Under the pieces are notes generated by a model. That model was not told the origin of the DNA and did not search any database. It worked only from the letters and a program-made list of their open reading frames with translations. Positions 1 to 6,607 of a stretch of DNA of 23,465 nucleotides are shown here, one piece after another. The number at the start of each line of letters is the position of its first letter. Positions within the stretch are counted from its first letter, which is position 1. Source of the stretch: an uncultured Alphaproteobacteria bacterium (GTDB lineage: Bacteria; Pseudomonadota; Alphaproteobacteria; Rickettsiales; UBA1997); assembly GCA_903849835.1 (NCBI GenBank), contig CAINKA010000045.1, positions 1-23,465 of the forward strand, written 5' to 3'. A program made the translations under genes and the position numbers.

Positions 1-1275
1 GAGGCCAAGCCCGCAGCCGATCGGATCGTCTTCCGCATTGGCTCGACTAACGCGGTAAAAATTATTGAAAATTTTTTCGATTTCTTCGGGCAGAATTTTT
101 TCGCCGTGATTAGAAATTTTGAAATTTAAAAAATTATTTTTTTCAGAAATTAGGACGGAAATTTTTTTGTGACGCGGGCTGTATTTAATCGCGTTGTCCA
201 GCAGGTTGCCAATCATGATCTCGATGTAAGTTTTGTTGGCTTTGATGAAATTTTTTTCAGCAGCAACTTCGCAAATAAATTCGATTTCCAGATTTTTGTT
301 CTCAGCTTTTGGCGTGAAATTTTTGACAAGGGATTTGCTTAATTCTTCCAAGCTGATCACCTCTTTTTCAATCTCACTATTATCGATCTCAAGCCTTGAG
401 AGAGTAAGAAGTTGATTGATTAAATGCGTGGCACGATTGATGCCTTCGAACAAATCTTGCGAATATTTTTTTTCCAATTCTTGGTTTTTATTTTTGACCA
501 AAAGATGTGCTTGCACGCTGATCGCGGCGAGCGGTGTTTTTAATTCGTGAGCAGCGTAATTGGTGAAATTTCTTTCGGCGTCGATTAGCTCGGAAAGACG
601 CGCCATCAGCGAGTTGAAAGACTTAACCAGTGGCGCAAGTTCTTCGGGCAAATCGTGATCTTGCAATTGCTGAATTGTTTGCAGCGACATTTTTTCGATC
701 TTCGTCGCAAGATTTTTTAGCGGATTTAATTTTTTATTTACGGTGACGGCGATGATTAAAAATAGCGGCGGAAGCGAGAGCAGCAGAGGGATGAGGAGGG
801 AGAGAAAAATTTCAAAAATTAAATCATTTCGAACGAGATCTTTTTCTGCGACTAAAATTCTGATGTCGGATTGCGAATCGTAAAACGAAAAACTGCGCCA
901 ATTATTTTCACTCACAGAGATATCGCCAAAGCCTTCGTGGTCTGGCTCTGGAGATTTAAAAAAATTATCAGAATTGTAAATTAACTCGCCGCCTTTCCAC
1001 GCCTGCGCGTGAAGTTTGTATTCGTAACGATGGAAAATTCTTTGCTGTAGCGCGGGGCTGATTGCAGTTAAAAAATTTAAATCTTTTTCGTCGGAAACTT
1101 CGTGTTTTATCAGGCCGAAAATTAATTTTGCTGAACGCACTAGATTGGCGTCGAAGGCTTCGTGGGCGTGGTGCTCAGTGTAAATAAAACTCACCATCCG
1201 CATCGCGATTAAGGCGACTGCGATTAAGGCGGAGAGCGTGACGATTAGGTCTTTTTTGATTGAGGTTTTGTGCAT
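1..1275 (-). CDS. QseC-like sensor histidine kinase, C-terminus cut by window edge
   Basis: Reading the minus strand from the ATG at 1275 gives an uninterrupted 425-codon frame that runs off the window start. An N-terminal TM helix (about residues 11-30) is followed by a periplasmic sensor region resembling the QseC-type N-terminal domain, a second TM (about 154-178), a HAMP-like linker and the dimerisation box NYAAHELKTPLA with phosphoacceptor His243. The ATPase N-box NLLDNAIKYSP and the start of the glycine box (GCGLGL) are visible just before the edge, so only the last few dozen residues are missing. It would autophosphorylate at the inner membrane and pass phosphate to the regulator encoded directly upstream. 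The regulator's stop codon (1276-1278) abuts this ATG with no gap, which indicates translational coupling. Stimulus unknown. Confidence 0.93.
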   Translation of the reverse strand, partial: MHKTSIKKDLIVTLSALIAVALIAMRMVSFIYTEHHAHEAFDANLVRSAKLIFGLIKHEVSDEKDLNFLTAISPALQQRIFHRYEYKLHAQAWKGGELIYNSDNFFKSPEPDHEGFGDISVSENNWRSFSFYDSQSDIRILVAEKDLVRNDLIFEIFLSLLIPLLLSLPPLFLIIAVTVNKKLNPLKNLATKIEKMSLQTIQQLQDHDLPEELAPLVKSFNSLMARLSELIDAERNFTNYAAHELKTPLAAISVQAHLLVKNKNQELEKKYSQDLFEGINRATHLINQLLTLSRLEIDNSEIEKEVISLEELSKSLVKNFTPKAENKNLEIEFICEVAAEKNFIKANKTYIEIMIGNLLDNAIKYSPRHKKISVLISEKNNFLNFKISNHGEKILPEEIEKIFNNFYRVSRANAEDDPIGCGLGL

Positions 1276-1932
1276 TTATTTTTTAACAATGTAACCAATC
1301 CCGCGCACAGTTCTAATCAAATCCTGCCCCAATTTTTTTCGCAGATGATGGATGTAAACCTCGATCGTGTTGCTCTCAGCGCCGTCTTCCCAACTGTAGA
1401 GCATTTCTTCGAGGTAAGATTTTGACGTCACCTTGTCGATATTTTCGAGCAATGCTTTCAAAATATTAAATTCTTTCGGCGTGATTGGAATTTGGTTTTG
1501 ATCTTTTTTTACGGTGAAATTTATCGGATCTAATTCCAAATTTTTATGCGTGATTGTGGCGGTTGAAATGCCCTTACTTCTTCTCACCAAAGACCTAATT
1601 CTCGCCAAAAGTTCTTCGACAATAAATGGCTTGGAGAGGTAATCATCGGCCCCCAAATCCAAACCTTCGATCTTTTGCAAAGCCGCGTCCCGCGCGGTTA
1701 AAATCAAAATCGGAATATTATTTTTTTCACGCCGTAGCGATTTCAGAAGTTCTAATCCCGACTTGTCGGGCAGATTAATGTCGAGCAAAATTATTTCGAA
1801 TCGCGCCGTCGAAATCGCAGCCTCCGCAGACTCGCAATCATGCACCAAATCAACAACATTATTTTCATTTTCGAGCGCACTTTTTACTGCGGCGCCGAGC
1901 ATGTGATCGTCTTCGACAAGGAGGATTCTCAT
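1276..1932 (-). CDS. OmpR/QseB-family response regulator
   Basis: A 219-residue two-domain regulator. The receiver domain starts MRILLVEDD and carries the phosphoacceptor Asp51 in LLDINLPDKSG, the switch Thr in LILTARD and the conserved Lys in YLSKPF. The C-terminal winged-helix DNA-binding domain contains ITPKEFNILKALL and VYIHHLRKKLG. The frame is open further upstream to 1965, but the ATG at 1932 starts exactly at the canonical receiver beta-1 strand, so I chose it. It ends immediately before the kinase ATG, so the pair forms one transcript. The family regulates envelope or lipid A modification genes in other bacteria; the targets here are unknown. A terminator-like hairpin lies just upstream at 1951-1988. 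Confidence 0.95.
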   Translation of the reverse strand: MRILLVEDDHMLGAAVKSALENENNVVDLVHDCESAEAAISTARFEIILLDINLPDKSGLELLKSLRREKNNIPILILTARDAALQKIEGLDLGADDYLSKPFIVEELLARIRSLVRRSKGISTATITHKNLELDPINFTVKKDQNQIPITPKEFNILKALLENIDKVTSKSYLEEMLYSWEDGAESNTIEVYIHHLRKKLGQDLIRTVRGIGYIVKK

Positions 1933-1950
1933 AAAAATTTTAGGACAATA

Positions 1951-1988
1951 AAAAACCGATCCCAAAAAAATTTCTGAGATCGGCTTTG
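1951..1988 (-). terminator. Rho-independent-like terminator downstream of the small exported protein gene
   Basis: On the minus strand the arms CCGATC (1983-1978) and GATCGG (1961-1956) pair perfectly and are followed by a run of five T (1955-1951). It lies 7 bp past the stop codon of the small gene at 1996-2169 and before the response regulator start, so it should separate or attenuate transcription between them. Confidence 0.6.
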
Positions 1989-1995
1989 TAAAAAA

Positions 1996-2169
1996 TTATT
2001 TTTTTACGTTTGTAGATTTTTCGGAATCTTCCATTTTTTTAGAATGTTCCATTTTTTCATGACCAGATTTTTCATGATTCTTTTTTTCGTGATGCGCGGC
2101 ATAAGAGGCTGAGCTCAATGCTACTAATCCAAGAACTGAAACGAGCGATATTTTAACGAGATTTTTCAT
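1996..2169 (-). CDS. Small exported His/Lys/Glu-rich protein (57 aa)
   Basis: ATG at 2169 on the minus strand opens a 57-codon frame ending in TAA at 1996. Residues 1-24 form a clear Sec signal peptide: MKNLVK, a hydrophobic core, then ASYAA with a likely cleavage after Ala. The mature part is about 33 residues and consists of near-repeats of the form H-E-K-x-x-H (HHEKKNHEKSGHEKMEHSKKM), so it is highly charged and rich in His and Lys. It resembles in composition small periplasmic acid- or metal-responsive proteins, but I recognise no family. It sits upstream of the two-component pair in the same orientation, separated by a terminator-like hairpin, and is divergent from the outer-membrane protein gene at 2291. 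A metal-binding or envelope-stress role is only a guess from composition. Confidence 0.6.
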   Translation of the reverse strand: MKNLVKISLVSVLGLVALSSASYAAHHEKKNHEKSGHEKMEHSKKMEDSEKSTNVKK

Positions 2170-2290
2170 AATTTTTTAAGATAAGTTTTTTAGTAAAGTG
2201 AGCCAAAGGCTCTTGTTCAAAAAGAATTTTCAACATTAAATGAACCTTAAGATTTTTAAAATCTGTTCAAAAAATTTACAAAACTAAACC
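2170..2290. promoter_or_regulatory. Divergent intergenic region, A+T-rich
   Basis: This 121-bp gap separates the small exported protein gene (minus) from the outer-membrane protein gene (plus) and must hold the promoters of both. It is A+T-rich, and I could not identify a convincing -35/-10 pair or operator. A short inverted repeat, AGATTTTTAAAATCT, lies at about 2249-2263. Confidence 0.4.
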
Positions 2291-2794
2291 ATGAATAAAA
2301 CTCTAATCCTCTCATGCTTCTTGGCGGTAATCTCGATTTCATTTTCGGCCAAAGCCTGCAATCAATCGCTCTCAGTTCAAATCGGTGTCAACGGAAACTC
2401 TCAAGATTCCAGCTCTTACGGCCTGCAATTCATTCCGCCGGATTTGGCTTATTCACGAGAATTATTCGACAATGACAGCATCAACATTTCCACCGCGAGC
2501 TTTTACGACAATATTGGCGTCAAAGTGAAGGACACCGATTTCAGCTACCGCGTTGGACAGAGAGTGGATATCGGATTGGAACTCGGCAAATACACGCCCT
2601 ACATCACAACCGGATTCGGCATCATCAGAAACGAACATCACTACCAAACCTCTCCTGTTTACGGCACAGGATTTTTAGTCAGAATTTCGGAAAGATTTTT
2701 ATTGGTGAATGAGGTGAATATCCAAAATGTCCGCTACCAAAATTCACGTTTTGACATTTTGAATATTTCGACGGGAGTGGTTTACGCCTTTTGA
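2291..2794 (+). CDS. Small outer-membrane beta-barrel protein
   Basis: A 167-residue protein with a signal peptide (MNKTLILSCFLAVISISFSAKA, cleavage probably after Ala22). The mature chain alternates hydrophobic and polar residues in about eight strands (for example YTPYITTGFGIIR, GTGFLVRISERFLLV, FDILNISTGVVYAF) and ends in Phe, the usual C-terminal signature for BAM-mediated outer-membrane insertion. The size suits an eight-stranded barrel of the OmpA/OmpW/PagL size class, but I see no diagnostic catalytic motif, so no enzyme activity is assigned. It is transcribed alone on the plus strand and overlaps 13 bp of the minus-strand VOC remnant at its 3' end. Confidence 0.7.
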   Translation: MNKTLILSCFLAVISISFSAKACNQSLSVQIGVNGNSQDSSSYGLQFIPPDLAYSRELFDNDSINISTASFYDNIGVKVKDTDFSYRVGQRVDIGLELGKYTPYITTGFGIIRNEHHYQTSPVYGTGFLVRISERFLLVNEVNIQNVRYQNSRFDILNISTGVVYAF

Positions 2795-2958
2795 TTTCTG
2801 TATTTCCTAAACTGATGCCCAAAAAAATTCCGATCGATCCACTGCTCGTTTGAACGACCCTCCTCGAGCCCGAGGAATTCGTCGTAGAATTGGCGGACGG
2901 ATTTTAGGTCATTGACGGGAACTGCGAGGTGGAATGGTTGGAGAGAATTATTCTTCAT
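2782..2958 (-). pseudogene. Truncated VOC (glyoxalase/dioxygenase) family protein
   Basis: The minus strand from the ATG at 2958 encodes 58 residues beginning MKNNSLQPFHLAVPVNDLKS and continuing FYDEFLGLEEGRS and WIDRNFFGHQF. This matches the N-terminal beta-alpha-beta-beta module of VOC-fold proteins (xFHLAxPVxDLxxxRxFYxxxLGxxEGRS...DFNFFGHQ). Members are normally about 130-150 residues with a second module carrying the remaining metal ligands; here similarity stops after GHQF and the frame ends at TAA 2782, inside the 3' end of the convergent outer-membrane protein gene. The start overlaps the last 11 bp of the 309-residue gene, as in a translationally coupled operon. It is most likely a gene whose 3' half was deleted when the outer-membrane protein gene was juxtaposed. 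Confidence 0.7.
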
Positions 2959-3877
2959 CACCGAATAAATCTCCTTGTTTGTATTGGTTTTCCAAAACGT
3001 CTTCGACTTTGGTAATCACATGCTTTTGAGCTATTAACTCATTGTCAAAACCGTAGTATAATTCTTGTTTTACCCTGCATCTCAGAGCATCTCCTGGCCT
3101 TACATCTATCTTGCGCTGCTGAAAACGAAGCAACCATTTCTCATCCTCAATTTTAGCTAAAATCTTAGTTTTACCGTGACGCAATTCCCACATCGAAACT
3201 CCTAGATAATCGGGCTTTTTGATCACCAAATTCATCGGCACTTCTGGATATTCTATTTTTTCTTTCGTTAAAAATTCTTCAAATTTTTCCGGCGTCCACT
3301 CGATTGTTAGATCAAACTGCAACGGCTCTTCGGAGTCTTGCAGATATTGCAACTTGTCTTGTTTATCGAGATAATTTTTGGCAACAGAAATATCCTGCAT
3401 ACTTTCAACAAGCTCGCGAATATCTGGCATTTTGTAATCGGGAAGATGTCTGACATTTGTTTCTTCGGCAATTTTTTGTAATTGCCTAGATAGGCTTAAA
3501 AGGCTGTCTGTATCGCCTTGTTTGATGTCCTTGTTCAAAAAATCGATCATCACATACTTGGCTTTTACCAAATATTTCCCAACCACCGTTTTCCAATTCA
3601 GCTCTTTCAAAGCATTGTCATCGACCGATTCTAATTTATTTTTTAACCATATTTTTAGCGACCCCGTTTCAATTTCCTCCAACATCATCAGCGGAGTAAT
3701 TTTTGAATCTACAGTGTTACATAAAACCTTATCTAACTTTTCAAATGCGGCAATCAGCGCAGCGCTGGCCTGAAAAATTCTTTGCGGGTTTCCAACATCT
3801 TTTTTGAAATCTATGTAGATCGCAAAGTCGGCATTTTTTGGGGTTGATGGTTTTTTTGTAGAGATGTGAGTAGTCAT
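2948..3877 (-). CDS. Conserved-looking hypothetical protein, 309 aa
   Basis: ATG at 3877, TAA at 2948. A soluble, acidic, Lys/Glu/Leu-rich protein without signal peptide or TM helix. The N-terminal part contains FAIYIDFKKDVGNPQRIF and, further on, EEIETGSLKIWLKNKL, followed by a helical stretch (about residues 70-180) and a C-terminal beta-rich part (LTIEWTPEKFEEFL ... YLGVSMWELRHGKTKI ... VRPGDALRCRVKQELYYG). I do not recognise the family well enough to name a function. It lies between ridA (30-bp gap upstream) and the VOC remnant (11-bp overlap downstream), so it belongs to the same minus-strand run. Base composition is similar to its neighbours, but codon use is less biased toward the terse style of the housekeeping genes, so acquisition by transfer is possible. 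Confidence 0.75.
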   Translation of the reverse strand: MTTHISTKKPSTPKNADFAIYIDFKKDVGNPQRIFQASAALIAAFEKLDKVLCNTVDSKITPLMMLEEIETGSLKIWLKNKLESVDDNALKELNWKTVVGKYLVKAKYVMIDFLNKDIKQGDTDSLLSLSRQLQKIAEETNVRHLPDYKMPDIRELVESMQDISVAKNYLDKQDKLQYLQDSEEPLQFDLTIEWTPEKFEEFLTKEKIEYPEVPMNLVIKKPDYLGVSMWELRHGKTKILAKIEDEKWLLRFQQRKIDVRPGDALRCRVKQELYYGFDNELIAQKHVITKVEDVLENQYKQGDLFGDEE

Positions 3878-3907
3878 GTTTTTGAGGGGTTTGAGTTGGT
3901 TAAAAAA

Positions 3908-4372
3908 TTATTTAATCTCAAAAATCGCATCAACTTCCACCGCAACGCCAAACGGAAGCGAGCCTGATCCAACCGCTGCTCGCGCATGCTTCCCCGCGTC
4001 GCCAAAAACTTCAGCGATTAAATCCGAAGCGCCATTCGCAACTGCGGGATGGTCTTTAAAATTGGCGTCGCCATTCACGAAAATTCCGAGTTTGATGCAG
4101 CGAGTCACGCGATCCAAATTTCCGTCGCAGGCAACTTTGAGTTGGGCGAGGATGTTGATGGCGCAAAGGCGGGCGGCTTTTTTGGCGTCATCGGCAGAAA
4201 TTTCTGATCCGACTTTTCCGACGAATTGAAGCTTGCCTGATTCAAGTGGGAGCTGGCCGGAAATGAAAACGACATTGCCGGATTTTACGAAGCCGACATA
4301 GTTGGCGACAGGTGCAGCTGGGGTTGGAAGGGTGATTGCGAGGGCAGTTAGTTTTGATTCGTAGTTTGACAT
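3908..4372 (-). CDS. Rid family (RidA/YjgF-like) enamine/imine deaminase
   Basis: A 154-residue protein of the Rid superfamily, belonging to the longer (about 150-residue) subgroup. Diagnostic segments are VFISGQLPLESGKL, the helix KKAARLCAINILAQLK, DRVTRCIKLGIFVN and the C-terminal HARAAVGSGSLPFGVAVEVDAIF. Arg131 corresponds to the Arg that binds the substrate carboxylate in RidA. Rid proteins hydrolyse reactive 2-aminoacrylate-type enamines made by PLP enzymes, protecting those enzymes; the exact substrate of this subgroup is not settled. The start is supported by a strong Shine-Dalgarno (CGGAGAAAAAATG on the minus strand), the same arrangement seen at several other genes in this window. 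It lies downstream of bioB, separated by a palindromic repeat. Confidence 0.88.
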   Translation of the reverse strand: MSNYESKLTALAITLPTPAAPVANYVGFVKSGNVVFISGQLPLESGKLQFVGKVGSEISADDAKKAARLCAINILAQLKVACDGNLDRVTRCIKLGIFVNGDANFKDHPAVANGASDLIAEVFGDAGKHARAAVGSGSLPFGVAVEVDAIFEIK

Positions 4373-4400
4373 TTTTTCTCCGTTTTTAAGTTAATGATTT

Positions 4401-4453
4401 GTAGGGGCTGGCCTTGTGCCAACCCGCGAGCGACCACAAGGGTCGCCCCTACA
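4401..4453. repeat. GTAGGGGC-type palindromic repeat, copy 1
   Basis: The termini GTAGGGGC and GCCCCTAC are inverted copies, with inner arms around GCCTTGTGCC and CGACCACAAGG. Related copies occur at 7664-7741 and 8865-8960. The right end overlaps the last codon of bioB and provides its TAG stop (4449-4451). Confidence 0.8.
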
Positions 4454-5453
4454 TTCCCACAATCCCCAGCTTCTCAAAAAGCTTACGATCACGCTCCATC
4501 TCTGGATTGCCCGTGGTCAGTAATTTCTCTCCGTAAAAAATGGAATTGGCTCCAGCTAGGAAACACAAGGCTTGAGTTTGTTCGCTCATATTTTCACGAC
4601 CAGCTGACAAACGCACAACAGACTGCGGCATCATGATTCGCGCCACTGCGATCGTGCGGATGAATTCGAATTGATCGAGCGGCTCAACATTTTCGAGCGG
4701 CGTGCCTTTGACTTTGACCAGCATGTTGATTGGAACTGACTGCGGATGTTTCGGCAAATTGGCGAGCACGATCAACATTTTAGCGCGATCTTCTCGCACT
4801 TCGCCCATTCCGACGATTCCTCCCGAGCACACATTCAGCCCAGCTTCTCGAACATTTTTTAGCGTGTTCAAACGATCTTCAAAATTTCTGGTGGAAATAA
4901 TTTCGGAATAAAATTCCGGCGAGGAATCGATGTTGTGATTGTAATAATCGAGCCCCGCATCCTTGAGGCGCTTGCTTTGGGAGTCGGTTAGCATTCCGAG
5001 AGTCATGCAAGTTTCGAGTCCGCATTTTTTCACCGCATCGACGATTTCACAAACTTTTTCAACATCACGCTCATTTAAATTTCTCCAAGCCGCACCCATG
5101 CAAAACCTTGAGGCGCCTGCTTTCTTGGCCTCATGCGCCGCATCCAAAATTTTTGAAATTTCCAGCAAAGATTCTTTTTCGAGGCCGGTGTTGTGGTGCG
5201 CTGATTGCGGACAATATTTGCAATTCTCCGGACAAGAACCCGTCTTGATGCTTAGAAGCGTGCTGATTTGCACGGCATTGGGATTGTGATTGGCGCGATG
5301 AATTTCGGCGGCTTTGAAAATGAGATCGGAAAAAGGTAAAGCGAAAAGCTGCAAAATTTCTTCGGCTTGGAAGTCGTGACGAATGCCAGCGCAACTACTA
5401 ACCGGCAACCGGCAACCGGCAACCAATGATTCCGTTTCTTGAATTTCTTTCAT
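4449..5453 (-). CDS. bioB: Biotin synthase
   Basis: Radical-SAM enzyme inserting sulfur into dethiobiotin in the last step of biotin synthesis. The radical-SAM [4Fe-4S] cluster motif CPENCKYC is at residues 74-81, preceded by QISTLLSIKTGS and followed by PQSAHH; other BioB hallmarks are RFCMGAAWRN, ETCMTLGML, YYNHNIDSSPEFY, CSGGIVGMGE and LSAGRENM. I chose the ATG at 5453 (334 residues) because it overlaps the midA stop as ATGA; a TTG at 5465 would add four residues. Compared with the family, residues about 8-22 are an extra segment (SLVAGCRLPVSS) encoded by a GGTTGCC-rich tandem repeat at 5400-5424, before the usual IRHDF start. The stop codon lies in a palindromic repeat. No other biotin genes are in the window. 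Confidence 0.96.
   Translation of the reverse strand: MKEIQETESLVAGCRLPVSSCAGIRHDFQAEEILQLFALPFSDLIFKAAEIHRANHNPNAVQISTLLSIKTGSCPENCKYCPQSAHHNTGLEKESLLEISKILDAAHEAKKAGASRFCMGAAWRNLNERDVEKVCEIVDAVKKCGLETCMTLGMLTDSQSKRLKDAGLDYYNHNIDSSPEFYSEIISTRNFEDRLNTLKNVREAGLNVCSGGIVGMGEVREDRAKMLIVLANLPKHPQSVPINMLVKVKGTPLENVEPLDQFEFIRTIAVARIMMPQSVVRLSAGRENMSEQTQALCFLAGANSIFYGEKLLTTGNPEMERDRKLFEKLGIVGM
5400..5424. repeat. Short tandem repeat (AACCGGC units) inside the bioB N-terminus
   Basis: Three and a half copies of a 7-bp CCGGCAA unit on the plus strand. It encodes the non-conserved LVAGCRLPV segment of BioB. A weaker relative (CAACCTGCAACC) lies in the clpP-clpX spacer near 10329. Confidence 0.6.
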
Positions 5454-6505
5454 GAATTTTTCCAAATAATATGTGTTTTGAACAGCTCGCCCATTTGATC
5501 GAGGGAGATTAAACGGTCAATTGCAGAGTTCTCCGACGGCGGCAAAATTTTTCTCCGCTCTTCAATTCCAAGCGAAATTAAAAATTCGCGCTGGGTGATG
5601 AGCGAAGAATTTAATTCGAAATTTTTGGCGATTTTTTCGAGGGCGGAGAAATCAACATGGGCAGTGATGTCAGCCTCTCCGACATTTTTCAACACCTCGA
5701 CTTTTTGATGATTTTTTACCGCTTGCAGCGTGTTGGCGAATTCGGTTTTGACGTAACCGTAATCAAAATTAATCGCGATTCCGCCGCGTGTTTTCAAGGC
5801 TTCGCAGAGTTGCGCCATGAAACTTTTTGCGGCAAAACTGTGTTCAAAAACAGCGCCGAAGGGGGCGTCAACTTGCACAAGATTTTGGACAAATTGGTGA
5901 ATTTCTGGATCGAAATTTTTTGTGATGAACTTGCCGGAGCCAATCAGCCGCTCGCACCAACCGATGTCGGTTTTTACAAATTGGTCGATGGGGAAGCAGT
6001 CGAAGAGTTCGTTGGAGATGAAAAAAATTTCATCAGCTTCACGCAAAAAATCTGAAAAATTTTCATGCCAAGTTACCGAAAAATTTTTGAGATTTTCTTG
6101 CTGAATTTTTTTTAGAACTTCGTTGATTTCAATAATGTGAAACATTGTGTGCTCAAGAAAATCAGCCGCTTGCAGATTTTTTTTCTCCGCCAATTTTTTT
6201 ACCGAAACCAAAATATCGCGCAGCAAAGTTCCTTTTCCTGCGCCCATTTCGACGAGGGAAATTTTCCCCCTATTTAGGGGGAGGTTGCGCGTTTGCGGCA
6301 TAGCCTCAAGTTGCGCAACAAGGGGGTGCAAATCTTTCGATTTTTTTGTTGAAGAAATTTGCAAAAGATAAGCTGCGATTAACTCGCCAAACACCTGAGA
6401 AATTTCCGGAGCAGTGACAAAATCGTCAAGAGGATTGCGGGTGCGGTAATAGCCGGAGGTTGGGTGGAAGAGGGCGCGAGAGGTGAAGTGGGAGATTTTT
6501 TGCAT
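5450..6505 (-). CDS. SAM-dependent methyltransferase, MidA/NDUFAF7 family (COG1565)
   Basis: A 351-residue protein with the MidA/NDUFAF7 signature: HPTSGYYRTRNP, DDFVTAPEISQVFGELIAAYLL, the SAM-binding motif VEMGAGKGTLLRDIL, ISNELFDCFPIDQF, GGIAINFDYGY and ADITAHVDFSAL. In mitochondria NDUFAF7 dimethylates an arginine of the complex I subunit NDUFS2; a similar role in assembling the bacterial NADH dehydrogenase is plausible but inferred. Residues about 60-80 (HPLVAQLEAMPQTRNLPLNR) are extra relative to the family, lie directly before the SAM motif, and coincide with a palindromic DNA segment, so they look like an in-frame repeat insertion. The ATG at 6505 yields a slightly short but complete N-terminus. 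The TGA stop overlaps the bioB ATG (ATGA), so the two are coupled. Confidence 0.9.
   Translation of the reverse strand: MQKISHFTSRALFHPTSGYYRTRNPLDDFVTAPEISQVFGELIAAYLLQISSTKKSKDLHPLVAQLEAMPQTRNLPLNRGKISLVEMGAGKGTLLRDILVSVKKLAEKKNLQAADFLEHTMFHIIEINEVLKKIQQENLKNFSVTWHENFSDFLREADEIFFISNELFDCFPIDQFVKTDIGWCERLIGSGKFITKNFDPEIHQFVQNLVQVDAPFGAVFEHSFAAKSFMAQLCEALKTRGGIAINFDYGYVKTEFANTLQAVKNHQKVEVLKNVGEADITAHVDFSALEKIAKNFELNSSLITQREFLISLGIEERRKILPPSENSAIDRLISLDQMGELFKTHIIWKNS
6266..6330. repeat. Palindromic repeat inserted in frame in the midA-like gene
   Basis: On the plus strand the left part holds CCCCCTATTTAGGGGG (a self-complementary hairpin), and an inner pair GGTTGCGC/TTGCGCAAC brackets a short loop, ending in AAGGGGGTGC. 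The segment corresponds to MidA residues about 60-80, which have no counterpart in the usual family spacing. A similar CCCCCTTAGTAGGAGG motif is found at 8163-8180. Confidence 0.6.
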
Positions 6506-6522
6506 TTATAGATTTACACAAA

Positions 6523-6598
6523 TGTCATGCTGAGCTTGTCGAAGCATGATTCGGGCTTCGGTACCTTGAATCATGCTTCGACAGGCTCAGCATGACAT
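6523..6598. repeat. CATGCTGAG-type palindromic repeat, complete intergenic copy
   Basis: The ends TGTCATGCTGAGC and GCTCAGCATGACA are perfect inverted copies, and the inner arms TTGTCGAAGCATGATTC and GAATCATGCTTCGACA extend the stem to over 25 bp. It sits between hisH (stop 6608) and midA (start 6505). Other members are at 13184-13212 (partial), 14611-14685 (inside the ABC transporter gene) and 23415-23465 (cut by the window). Confidence 0.9.
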
Positions 6599-6607
6599 CG
6601 AATATTC

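Noticed and set aside
4401..4453. CRISPR repeat
   Set aside because: The repeats are single or dispersed palindromes with no regular spacers and no cas genes nearby.
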